This document shows, in pieces, positions 41,451-48,689 of a DNA stretch of 64,000 nt. This stretch comes from Astrobacterium formosum (GTDB lineage: Bacteria; Pseudomonadota; Alphaproteobacteria; Rhizobiales; Xanthobacteraceae): positions 62,001-126,000 of the forward strand of contig JAVDCA010000002.1 in assembly GCA_030848545.1 (NCBI GenBank), read 5' to 3'. The position numbers were made by a program, and so were the translations under genes. The notes below the pieces were generated by a model. It had not been told where the DNA came from and searched no databases. It saw only the letters and a list, made by a program, of their open reading frames with translations. Numbering within the stretch: position 1 is the first letter of the stretch; the number at the start of each line of letters is the position of its first letter.

Positions 41451-41972
41451 ATGGCCGATCCCTTCGTCGCCGAGATTCGCATCTTCCCCTTCAACTTCGC
41501 GCCCAAGGGCTGGGCGTGGTGCGACGGCCAGCTCCTGCCGCTGTCGCAGAACACCGCGCTGTTCTCCCTGCTCGGCACCACCTATGGCGGCAACGGCAAA
41601 TCCAATTTCGCCCTGCCGGACCTCCAGGGTCGCGCACCGATGCATCCCGGCCAGGGACCCGGCCTGTCGCTGCACGATCTCGGCGAGACCGGCGGATCCG
41701 AGACTGTGACGTTGCTGGAAACCGAAATTCCGTCGCACTCGCACACCGCGCGCGTCTCCGCCCGCCCGGCCAACGAGAACGATGCCGCCGGCCAGTACTG
41801 GGCCACGACGACGGTCAACGCCTATTCCACCGCCGCCAATTTCACCCGGGCCAACCTGTCGCCGAACGCCCTCGCGCCCGCCGGCGGCGACCAGCCGCAC
41901 AACAACATGCAACCCTACCTGACCTTCTATTTCTGCATCGCCCTACAGGGCGTGTTCCCGCCGCGCACCTGA
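41451..41972 (+). CDS. Phage tail-collar domain protein (third of three)
   Basis: A 173-residue paralog with FAPKGWAWCDGQLLPLSQNT, LFSLLGTTYGGNGKSNFALPD, IPSHSH and an ending CIALQGVFPPRT. It is closer to the first copy than to the second in its C-terminus. A GAGG ribosome site lies within the 9-bp gap before ATG 41451. The three genes form a compact operon without any other phage gene nearby, so a domesticated structural role is more likely than a prophage remnant. Confidence 0.92.
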   Translation: MADPFVAEIRIFPFNFAPKGWAWCDGQLLPLSQNTALFSLLGTTYGGNGKSNFALPDLQGRAPMHPGQGPGLSLHDLGETGGSETVTLLETEIPSHSHTARVSARPANENDAAGQYWATTTVNAYSTAANFTRANLSPNALAPAGGDQPHNNMQPYLTFYFCIALQGVFPPRT

Positions 41973-42297
41973 GCGGCACGGCAGCGCCGCCATCAGCCGG
42001 CGGTCCTGAGGGACCGCAAGCCCATACCGCCTCTGCCGGACGAACGCGCGCCTGCAGCAACCCGCGCGAGCAGCACAGCCGTGCGCGAGCCGGCTTGGCA
42101 ACGCACCGCCGTCCGCACGGCGTCCTGACCGGTGCGTGGATTAACAAAAAGTATGAAGGGATGGCCAACTGGTTCATTGACGCCTGTCGTGCGGGTGCCA
42201 CCATCCGCGCGGGCCGGAATGCTTCGATGAGCCGGAGCAGTCACTTTCGACGGCTTCTGACCGGTCCTTGAAAAAGCGCACAATCCGAGGAGCGATC
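41973..42297. other. Non-coding gap between collar operon and transporter operon
   Basis: A 325-bp stretch without a convincing gene. The first half is GC-rich with no clear terminator. The second half contains an AT-rich patch, TTAACAAAAAGTATGAAGGG (near 42140), that could be promoter DNA for the transporter operon, and GGAGCGATC directly before the binding-protein ATG as its ribosome site. No named operator was recognised. Confidence 0.4.
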
Positions 42298-43302
42298 ATG
42301 TTCAGGATGAAGCCTTTGGTAGTGGCGGCGGCACTGTCCACGGTGGCCGCCGTTCCGTTCGCGGCAGCGCAGCAATTCCCGGCGCGCGATCTGGCCGGCA
42401 CCATCCAGTGGGGCGCCGGCGGCGGCACCGACGTGGTATCGCGGGCACTCACGCCCCTGGTCGAGCCGATCCTCGGCAAGTCGATCGTCTTGACCAACCG
42501 GCCGGGCGGCACCGGTGCCATCGCGACCGTCTATGTGAACTCGCGGCCGGCCGACGGCTACAATCTGCTCTACGGTGCCGAGAACCCGAACCTCTACAAG
42601 GTGCTGGGCCTCGCCGATCTGGACTATGGCAACTTCACCGCCATCAACATCATGGCCCGCGGCGTCACCGTGATCGTGGTCAAGGCGGAATCGCCCTACA
42701 AGTCGCTCAAGGGTCTGGTCGACGACGCCAAGAAGCGGCCCGGTCAGGTCAAGATGGCGACCACCGGCACCGGCGGCCTGCCCTACATGGTCGGCTCACT
42801 GCTCAAGATGGCAACCAAGCTTGACGTTACCCAAGTGCCGTTCGACGGCGACGGTCCCGGCATCACCGCCCTCCTGGGCGGTCACGTGGACTTCTTCCCC
42901 GTGGCGATCGGAGCCGCGGCCGAGCACGTCAAGGCGGGCCGGTTGCGACCCCTCGCGGTCGTCAATGCCGAGCCGGTCGAGATCATGCCATCGGCACCGC
43001 CGATCACGAACGACTATCCCGAGTTCAAGAAATATCTGCCCTGGGGTCCGTTCTACGGCGTGTTCGTCAAGAAGGAGACGCCGGAGCCGGTCAAGAAGAC
43101 CCTGATCGAAGCCTTCAAGAAGGCCGGCGCAGATCCGCGTTTCGTCACCATCCTGAAAAACCAGGGCAACGTGCCCATGAACATCGCCGGTGACGAAGCC
43201 GATACCTTCATCAAGCGCACCCAGTCAGTCAGCGCCTGGGCCCTGCAGGAAGCGGGTGCCACCAAGGAGTCGCCGGAGAAATTCGGAATTCCCAAGCCGT
43301 GA
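42298..43302 (+). CDS. TTT-family (Bug) periplasmic solute-binding protein
   Basis: A 334-residue protein with a Sec signal peptide (PLVVAAALSTVAAVPFAAA, cleavage near residue 24). The Bug/TctC fold is shown by the N-terminal IQWGAGGGTDVVSR, the TNRPGGTGAIAT loop that contacts ligand carboxylates, and FDGDGPGITALLGGHVDFF. It would capture a carboxylate for the TctAB membrane proteins encoded just downstream. Other genes in the island suggest a cyclic hydroxyacid or dicarboxylate. ATG 42298 is preferred over an earlier in-frame ATG at 42268, because it begins directly with a signal sequence. Confidence 0.93.
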   Translation: MFRMKPLVVAAALSTVAAVPFAAAQQFPARDLAGTIQWGAGGGTDVVSRALTPLVEPILGKSIVLTNRPGGTGAIATVYVNSRPADGYNLLYGAENPNLYKVLGLADLDYGNFTAINIMARGVTVIVVKAESPYKSLKGLVDDAKKRPGQVKMATTGTGGLPYMVGSLLKMATKLDVTQVPFDGDGPGITALLGGHVDFFPVAIGAAAEHVKAGRLRPLAVVNAEPVEIMPSAPPITNDYPEFKKYLPWGPFYGVFVKKETPEPVKKTLIEAFKKAGADPRFVTILKNQGNVPMNIAGDEADTFIKRTQSVSAWALQEAGATKESPEKFGIPKP

Positions 43303-43324
43303 TCCCTGCTGCATAAGATTCCGG

Positions 43325-43354
43325 ACGAGTGCTGGGCATCACCCCAGCACTCGT
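43325..43354. repeat. 12-bp perfect hairpin between binding-protein and permease genes
   Basis: ACGAGTGCTGGG and CCCAGCACTCGT pair perfectly around a 6-base loop, 22 bp after the binding-protein stop. The sequence that follows (CATGGCCGGGC...CCGGCCATCCACG, to about 43450) resembles dispersed intergenic repeats of Bradyrhizobium-like genomes. Hairpins at this position in transporter operons protect the upstream message or partly stop transcription, giving more binding protein than permease. Confidence 0.72.
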
Positions 43355-43534
43355 CATGGCCGGGCATAGCCGTCCAAAAGGCGGCGTCACCTCGCTCTCC
43401 CATGCTCCGGCCATCCACGCCTTCGATGCTGCGCGGCTTTCCGGACGTGGATGCCGGTGACATGGGTGGGCACGACCAGTCGGCGACAACGTCGACTCGT
43501 ACTGTTCGTTGTTTTCGCTTAACGAGAGGCTTCG

Positions 43535-44053
43535 ATGAATGAGCTTCGCCGTCTTCTACCAGGCGAGACCGCTTTCGGCTGGCTGGCGCTCGCGTTCAGC
43601 CTGTTCCTGTTTTACCACTCCTACAAGATCGCCGGCTTCTCAAGCCTGAGCTCATCGGGCGGCACCCCGCTCGCCGCTTCCGGCCTGATGATCGTCAGCT
43701 CCGTCATCGTCATCCTGCGCAATCGAAAATCCCCGTCCGTCGGGACCGCAACCGCGGCCGAAGCGGCGCGCCGCTTCCATGACGAGATCCTGCCGTTCCA
43801 TCCGTTGATTGCCTACGTCTTCGTCATCTTCGCCTACATGCTCCTCCTGGAGCCGCTCGGCTTCAACCTGACTTCGTTCCTCTTCCTGTGCGTGTCCTTC
43901 TATTATCTCTACCGCCAGGGAGGCCTCTGGCTCGCCGTCTGGCTGAGCGCAGTCGCCGTCATCGTCGTCTACATCCTCTTCCAGCTCATCTTCCAGGTGA
44001 CGCTGCCGGATGGCGACTGGCTGGCGCCGGTCTATCGCGCGATCGGGAGGTGA
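43535..44053 (+). CDS. tctB: TctB-family small membrane subunit of TTT transporter
   Basis: A 172-residue inner-membrane protein with four predicted helices (around residues 12-32, 40-60, 92-115 and 125-155), the usual topology of TctB. A short hydrophilic loop separates helices two and three. It starts after ACGAGAGG at ATG 43535 and ends 2 bp before tctA, so the two subunits are translated together. TctB is needed for proton-coupled uptake but its exact role in the complex is not settled. Confidence 0.88.
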   Translation: MNELRRLLPGETAFGWLALAFSLFLFYHSYKIAGFSSLSSSGGTPLAASGLMIVSSVIVILRNRKSPSVGTATAAEAARRFHDEILPFHPLIAYVFVIFAYMLLLEPLGFNLTSFLFLCVSFYYLYRQGGLWLAVWLSAVAVIVVYILFQLIFQVTLPDGDWLAPVYRAIGR

Positions 44054-44055
44054 TC

Positions 44056-45591
44056 ATGGATTTCTCCACCGGCCTTTCCTACTTCCTGATGGCGTGGTCG
44101 AGCCCGTACCTGATTTTCTTGACCGCCGCCGGCACCTTCGCGGGCATCTATATCGGCGCCATTCCGGGTCTTTCCGTCACCATGGCGGTGTCGATCCTGA
44201 TCTCCTTCACATTCTCCTGGGACGTCAACGACGCCCTCGCGGTCATGGTCGGCGTCTATATCGGCGGCGTCTACGGCGGCTCGCGCACCGCCATCATGAT
44301 CAACATCCCGGGCGCCCCGGCGGCGATCGCGGCCGGCTTCGACGGTTATCCGCTCGCCAAGCTGGGCCTTGCCGGCCAGGCGATCGGCATCTCGACGACC
44401 GTGTCGTTCATCGGCGCCATCTTCGGCGTCATCGTTCTGGCCGCCGGCGCCCCGCTGGTGTCGGAGCTCTCGCTCCTGTTCGCGCCCCGCGACTACCTCC
44501 TGCTGGCGCTGCTCGGCATCCTGTTGATCGGCGCGTTGTCGGGGGAATCGCTCGCCAAGGGCGTGCTCGCCGGCGCCTTCGGGATCATGATCGGCTCGGT
44601 CGGGCTCGATCCCGTCACCGCCCAGCCGCGGCTGACCTTCGGCTCCACCAACATGATGGGCGGCATCCACTTCGTCGCCGCCATGATCGGCTTCTTCGGC
44701 GTCTCCGAAGCCATGGTGCAGCTGCTCGACCTCAACAAGAAGGTCATCAAGCAGAACGTCGACAAGATCATGCCGTCCTGGGACGTCATCATCAAGCACC
44801 TGCCGCTCGCCGCGCGCTGCGGCATCATCGGCGTCGTCATCGGCGCGCTGCCGGGCACCGGCGGCGACATCGCGGCCCTGATGGCTTACGGGCATGCGGT
44901 CAAGTCGGTGAAGAATCCCAGCCGGCCGTTCGGCGAAGGCGCCGTCGAGGGCGTCATCGCCCCGGAGTCCGCCTGCAACGCCGCCGTTGGCGGCGCCTAT
45001 ATCCCGATGCTCACGCTGGGCATCCCGGGCGACGCCGTCACCGCCGTCCTGATCGGAGCCCTCTACATTCACGGCCTCAAGCCCGGCCCGATGCTGATGA
45101 TCGAGACCCCGCACCTGTTCTGGTTCACGGTCGGCAACCTCCTGCTCGCCGCGATCTTCATGCTGGTGTTCGGGCTGACCGGCATCCGCGCCTTCGCCAA
45201 GATGGTGGAGATGCCACCGGCCCTGCTCATGCCCATCATCATCATCCTGTCGGTGGTCGGCACCTATTCGATCCAGAACAGCATGAACGACGTCTATTGG
45301 ATGCTGGGACTGGGCGTCTGCGGATACTTCCTCAAGCGCTACGGATTCCAGATCGGCCCGGTGATCCTCGGCTGCATCCTCGGTCCGATCATCGACATGA
45401 ACTTCCGCCGCGCGATCCTGTCGGTACAGGGCAGTCCGTCCGGCCTCGCGCTCGATCTCGTCTCCAACCCCATCACGCTGGTGCTGACCATCGCGACCCT
45501 CGCCCTCCTGGTGTCGCAGACGCCGCAATGGCAGCGCTTCTCCGAACGGCGCCGAGCCCAGAAGGCGGTGGTGAAGCCCGCAGATCGATAG
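44056..45591 (+). CDS. tctA: TctA-family large membrane subunit of TTT transporter
   Basis: A 511-residue polytopic protein of about 12 helices. The two family hallmarks are present as GAIPGLSVTMAVSI near residue 35 and GALPGTGGDIAALMAYG near residue 268, an internal repeat of the transport core, along with EGVIAPESACNAAVGG. ATG 44056 follows GGGAGGTGATC. It completes the tctCBA set and would move the carboxylate across the inner membrane using the proton gradient. The DMT transporter gene follows after 25 bp. Confidence 0.95.
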   Translation: MDFSTGLSYFLMAWSSPYLIFLTAAGTFAGIYIGAIPGLSVTMAVSILISFTFSWDVNDALAVMVGVYIGGVYGGSRTAIMINIPGAPAAIAAGFDGYPLAKLGLAGQAIGISTTVSFIGAIFGVIVLAAGAPLVSELSLLFAPRDYLLLALLGILLIGALSGESLAKGVLAGAFGIMIGSVGLDPVTAQPRLTFGSTNMMGGIHFVAAMIGFFGVSEAMVQLLDLNKKVIKQNVDKIMPSWDVIIKHLPLAARCGIIGVVIGALPGTGGDIAALMAYGHAVKSVKNPSRPFGEGAVEGVIAPESACNAAVGGAYIPMLTLGIPGDAVTAVLIGALYIHGLKPGPMLMIETPHLFWFTVGNLLLAAIFMLVFGLTGIRAFAKMVEMPPALLMPIIIILSVVGTYSIQNSMNDVYWMLGLGVCGYFLKRYGFQIGPVILGCILGPIIDMNFRRAILSVQGSPSGLALDLVSNPITLVLTIATLALLVSQTPQWQRFSERRRAQKAVVKPADR

Positions 45592-45616
45592 CGAAGGCGA
45601 TGAGTCACGACACGCA

Positions 45617-46507
45617 ATGTCGGGGTGCGGCGTGAGCACCCCGAGGCAACAGGCCGTGGTCGCCGCGCTGCTCATGTGCGGCACGACCATCTGCTTCACC
45701 GTCGTCGATTCGATTCTCAAGGCCCTGGTGGTCGAGCATGGCGTGCCCATGCTCGTAACGGTGCGCCTGGGCATGCAGATGGTCTTGATGCTGGCACTGA
45801 CTCCGTGGCTGGGCCGGCGCATTCTGCGCCTGCAACTGCCGGCGGTGCAGCTCGGACGCGGCCTCGCCATGATCGCCGGTTCGGCGCTGGTCACCATATC
45901 GCTGCGCTACCTGCCGATCACCCAGACCTATGCGATCGGCTTCTCGGCGCCGCTGATCGCGACGCTGGTCGCCGTCGCAATCCTCGGCGAGCGGCTGAAC
46001 TGGCGCCAGGCGGTGTGCATTCTGGCGGGCTTCGCCGGTGTTGTCTTGGCGCTCGATCCGGGCGCGCCGGACTTCAGCCCCGTCCTGCTCTTTCCCCTGG
46101 CCCTCGCCGCCTCCAACGCCTCGCTGCACGTGCTCACGCGCATCGGCCGCGCTGAAGACCCGTTGGCCGCCACCATGTGGTCGGCGGCCTTCGCCTTCGC
46201 GATCGCAGCCTGCTGCCTGCCGTGGACCTACCGGCCGCTACCGCTCTCCGCCTGGGCACTGCTCTTCGCCGGCGGAATCTGCGTCACCATCGGCCAACTC
46301 CTGATGGTGGAAGCCTTCCGGCGGGCACCGACCGCGGTGGTATCGCCGATGGTCTATACCCAGTTCGTCTGGTCGGCGATCAGCGGCATCGTGGTGTTCG
46401 GCGAGACGCCGGGCGCCGGCGTGGTATTGGGCGCCGGCGCGGTCGCGCTGAGCGGAGTCGCATTGGTCCGCTGGGCGACCCCGAATTCATCGTCACCGCC
46501 CCCCTGA
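45617..46507 (+). CDS. DMT-superfamily (EamA) transporter
   Basis: A 296-residue membrane protein with ten predicted helices made of two EamA repeats (residues ~10-140 and ~150-285). The end of the first repeat contains the typical ILGERLNWRQAVCILAGFAGVVLA and the second VVFGETPGAGVVLGAGAVALSGV. ATG 45617 is used; GTG 45632 is an alternative. It is co-directional with and 25 bp after tctA, so it is likely in the same transcript, possibly exporting an intermediate or importing a second substrate. Confidence 0.89.
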   Translation: MSGCGVSTPRQQAVVAALLMCGTTICFTVVDSILKALVVEHGVPMLVTVRLGMQMVLMLALTPWLGRRILRLQLPAVQLGRGLAMIAGSALVTISLRYLPITQTYAIGFSAPLIATLVAVAILGERLNWRQAVCILAGFAGVVLALDPGAPDFSPVLLFPLALAASNASLHVLTRIGRAEDPLAATMWSAAFAFAIAACCLPWTYRPLPLSAWALLFAGGICVTIGQLLMVEAFRRAPTAVVSPMVYTQFVWSAISGIVVFGETPGAGVVLGAGAVALSGVALVRWATPNSSSPPP

Positions 46508-46533
46508 ACGCAAGCGCGCGCGGCGGCGCCGAC

Positions 46534-47397
46534 CTACGTACCCGTGGGCCGTAGCGCCGGTTCGGCGCGGTTCGGCTTGCCGCCGGCCGGCTCCGACGTC
46601 AACCCGAGGTAGTCGGCATAGATCTGCAACTGACCGTCCAGCATGCGCTGGCCCGGCACGGTCTTCATCCCGCGCGCCGCGGCAACCTGCAGAAGCTCGG
46701 TCACCGGCGGTTTCATGATGATATCGACCACGCAGGCGTCGAGGCGCAGGGCGGTCGGATCGAACGACAGCGGATCGCCCGCATGCAGCCCCGACGGCGT
46801 CGCATTGACGGCGATGTCGACCTCTCCGGGCGCCGGCCGACGCGTGCTGAACCTGACGGCGGGAAACGCCGGAATGAGCCCATCGATAAGTCGCTCGGCG
46901 GCGGCGGGATCGGCGTCAGTGACGGCGACGCGCGCCGGCATTTCCTGCGCCACCGACCATGCGATCGCCGTGCCGGCGCCGCCCGCGCCGACGAGCCAGA
47001 TCGAACGACCCGCGATGGCGACGCCGCTGCCTCGAAGCCCGGCGACGAACCCGGCACCATCGGCATTATCGGCGACGAGCCGGCCGTCCGGCTCGCGGCG
47101 GATCATGTTGGCGACGCCGGTGCGGCGCACGAGATCGCTGGTCTCGTCGACGAGATCCACCACCGCGCGCTTGTGCGGCATGGTGACGGTCAGCCCGGCC
47201 ATATTCTCAAGCGAGCGCACGCCGGCCATGAACGCCGGCAAGTTTTGCGGATGGACGTGGAACGCCAGCCAGACGGCGTCGATGCCGTGCTGGGCGAACC
47301 ACTGGCCCATGGATTCCGGCGCCTGGATATGGGCGACCGGATCACCGATCGTCCCGGTCAGAATCGTCGTGGCGCGGATGGACGTTATGGAGTGCAT
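46534..47397 (-). CDS. Shikimate-dehydrogenase-like (AroE family) oxidoreductase
   Basis: A 287-residue enzyme of AroE length. The NAD(P)-binding GAGGAGTAIAW and the catalytic pair (Lys in TMPHK, Asp in NADGAGF) are present. In AroE the substrate carboxylate is held by two Ser in a HSxSP segment; here that segment reads AHIQAP, so both Ser are missing. This argues for a substrate other than shikimate, or for quinate-like compounds bound differently. ATG 47397 follows AGAGG; an earlier in-frame start would add 18 residues. It is the last gene of a minus-strand run in the catabolic island. Confidence 0.88.
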   Translation of the reverse strand: MHSITSIRATTILTGTIGDPVAHIQAPESMGQWFAQHGIDAVWLAFHVHPQNLPAFMAGVRSLENMAGLTVTMPHKRAVVDLVDETSDLVRRTGVANMIRREPDGRLVADNADGAGFVAGLRGSGVAIAGRSIWLVGAGGAGTAIAWSVAQEMPARVAVTDADPAAAERLIDGLIPAFPAVRFSTRRPAPGEVDIAVNATPSGLHAGDPLSFDPTALRLDACVVDIIMKPPVTELLQVAAARGMKTVPGQRMLDGQLQIYADYLGLTSEPAGGKPNRAEPALRPTGT

Positions 47398-47520
47398 TTC
47401 AACCTCTGATCCTCGTGCGGCCACGAGCGATTTCGTGGACGCGTCGGCCACTTCTCGATACGGACGCGGCGGTCGGCATCGTTACGGCCGGGACGGATGC
47501 TCACGTGATCCGATTGCCGT

Positions 47521-48354
47521 CTAGGCAACGGCGGCCTTGCTGTCGCAGTCGACGTGTTCGGCCACATAGCGCTTGGCCTTCTCCAGGCAACGCCGGGCGT
47601 GGCCTTCGAGGCCGAGTTGCTTGACCATCGCCGAGTTCGGCAGTTCGATCGAGATCGGCACGGCCGGCAGGCGGCGCAAAACTGCGGCGATGTCGATCTG
47701 ACCGTCGCCGGCGTACAGACGCCCTTCGCGCACGACCGTGAACATTTCCGGCGTCCCGAGTGTCGGCAGCGGATTGGGTCCGTCGGCGAGATGGATGAAG
47801 TTGAACAGGTTGCGCGGCAAGCGGTCGAGTTCGGACAGTTCGTAGGCGGTGCTGTAAAGCGTGTCGACCAAGATTCCACAATTGGATCGGCCGGCGCCGC
47901 GATGGACGTCGAGGAAATCGCTGAAGCGCTTGATCTGCACGAACGGCAGAAATTCAAGATTGATGGTCAGACCGTATTGCTTGGCGAGATCGCACAGTTC
48001 GCCGAGCTTGTCGGCCGCATAGGATTTGTCGGGCACCCACAGGCTCGAAATCACCTGCTTGGCGCCGAGCTCGGCCGCCGCCGCGAAAGCCTTCTCGTAG
48101 CTCTTGACGTCGATGTCGGGAAGGATGCGGGCGAGCTCGACATCGAGCACCGTCATGCCGGTCTCGGCCAGCGCCGCCTTGGCGGCCTTGAGCTGCGCCG
48201 GGTCGCCGCCGAGGTCATACACCGGCTCGCCCAGCGGAATGACGCGCACGCTGACGTAATCGTAGCCGACCTTCCTGGCGATGCGGATCAACTCGGGCGG
48301 CGGGCACTGAATCACCGTCAAATGCGCGAGGGAGAATTTTCTAGCCATGGCCAT
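47521..48354 (-). CDS. Sugar-phosphate isomerase/epimerase-like TIM-barrel enzyme
   Basis: A 277-residue AP-endonuclease-2-type TIM barrel. Likely metal-binding acids are in INLEFLPF, GILVDTLYST, FIHLADGP and SIELPN at the ends of barrel strands. Two ATGs six bases apart (48354, 48348) could start it. Relatives include inosose dehydratases, sugar epimerases and 3-dehydroshikimate dehydratases. The latter is attractive because a fused dehydratase (54567-56408) and an AroE-like enzyme are encoded nearby, but the gene could equally be an epimerase. Confidence 0.87.
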   Translation of the reverse strand: MAMARKFSLAHLTVIQCPPPELIRIARKVGYDYVSVRVIPLGEPVYDLGGDPAQLKAAKAALAETGMTVLDVELARILPDIDVKSYEKAFAAAAELGAKQVISSLWVPDKSYAADKLGELCDLAKQYGLTINLEFLPFVQIKRFSDFLDVHRGAGRSNCGILVDTLYSTAYELSELDRLPRNLFNFIHLADGPNPLPTLGTPEMFTVVREGRLYAGDGQIDIAAVLRRLPAVPISIELPNSAMVKQLGLEGHARRCLEKAKRYVAEHVDCDSKAAVA

Positions 48355-48480
48355 GCCTGTTCGCTGATTTGTTTGGCGTGATGCGACGACACACGTCTCC
48401 ACCGCTCAGCAACGGTGATTGAGGCGGGCTGTCGGCGGCGCGCACGCAAGAAGCTCGCAGCGCGGTCATCGGTCGCGATG

Positions 48481-48510
48481 AGGCAGGTTCGAACCCTGAT
48501 TCTCCCGCCA
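48481..48510 (+). other. tRNA 3'-end-like sequence without an intact tRNA
   Basis: CAGGTTCGAACCCTG reads like a tRNA T-stem-loop (TTCGAAC loop) and is followed by ATTCTCCCGCCA, an acceptor-like strand ending CCA. No matching 5' acceptor strand, D-arm or anticodon arm lies in the preceding 100 bases, so this is not a working tRNA. Such leftovers mark integration sites of mobile islands; chance similarity is also possible. The gap 48355-48689 holds this, a strong hairpin and no convincing gene. Confidence 0.3.
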
Positions 48511-48616
48511 ACACCGAGATGCCTTTGCGATTGAGCCGATCGTGAGCAAAATTGTGCGGCGTGGCCCGAATAACCGCAATTATCAAGACAACCGGCAACA
48601 CAAACCTGATGTTAAT

Positions 48617-48649
48617 CAGCCGGCCGCCACGGGTCGTGGCGGCCGGCTG
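48617..48649. terminator. 15-bp perfect stem, 3-base loop, after the ThDP-enzyme gene
   Basis: CAGCCGGCCGCCACG pairs perfectly with CGTGGCGGCCGGCTG around GGT, starting 41 bp beyond the stop of the minus-strand ThDP gene. On the minus strand the bases after the hairpin are ATTAACATC, so there is no full U-tract. It could be a weak intrinsic terminator, a 3'-end stabiliser or a boundary between the ThDP gene and the TIM-barrel gene. Confidence 0.55.
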
Positions 48650-48689
48650 CAAACGGACATCGTCCGTGCTTCGACTTGGAAGCGGACCG

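Noticed and set aside
40427-41972. A prophage, because of three tail-collar genes
   Set aside because: No capsid, terminase, portal, tail-tube, lysis or integrase genes occur anywhere in the window.
48481-48510. A functional tRNA gene
   Set aside because: Only a T-arm/acceptor-like 3' part is present; no 5' acceptor, D-arm or anticodon arm can be paired.
48341-48652. A 103-residue minus-strand ORF over the tRNA-like remnant
   Set aside because: It overlaps the TIM-barrel start region, contains the SGFEPASSR-type text common to spurious ORFs over tRNA-like DNA, and spans a 15-bp hairpin.
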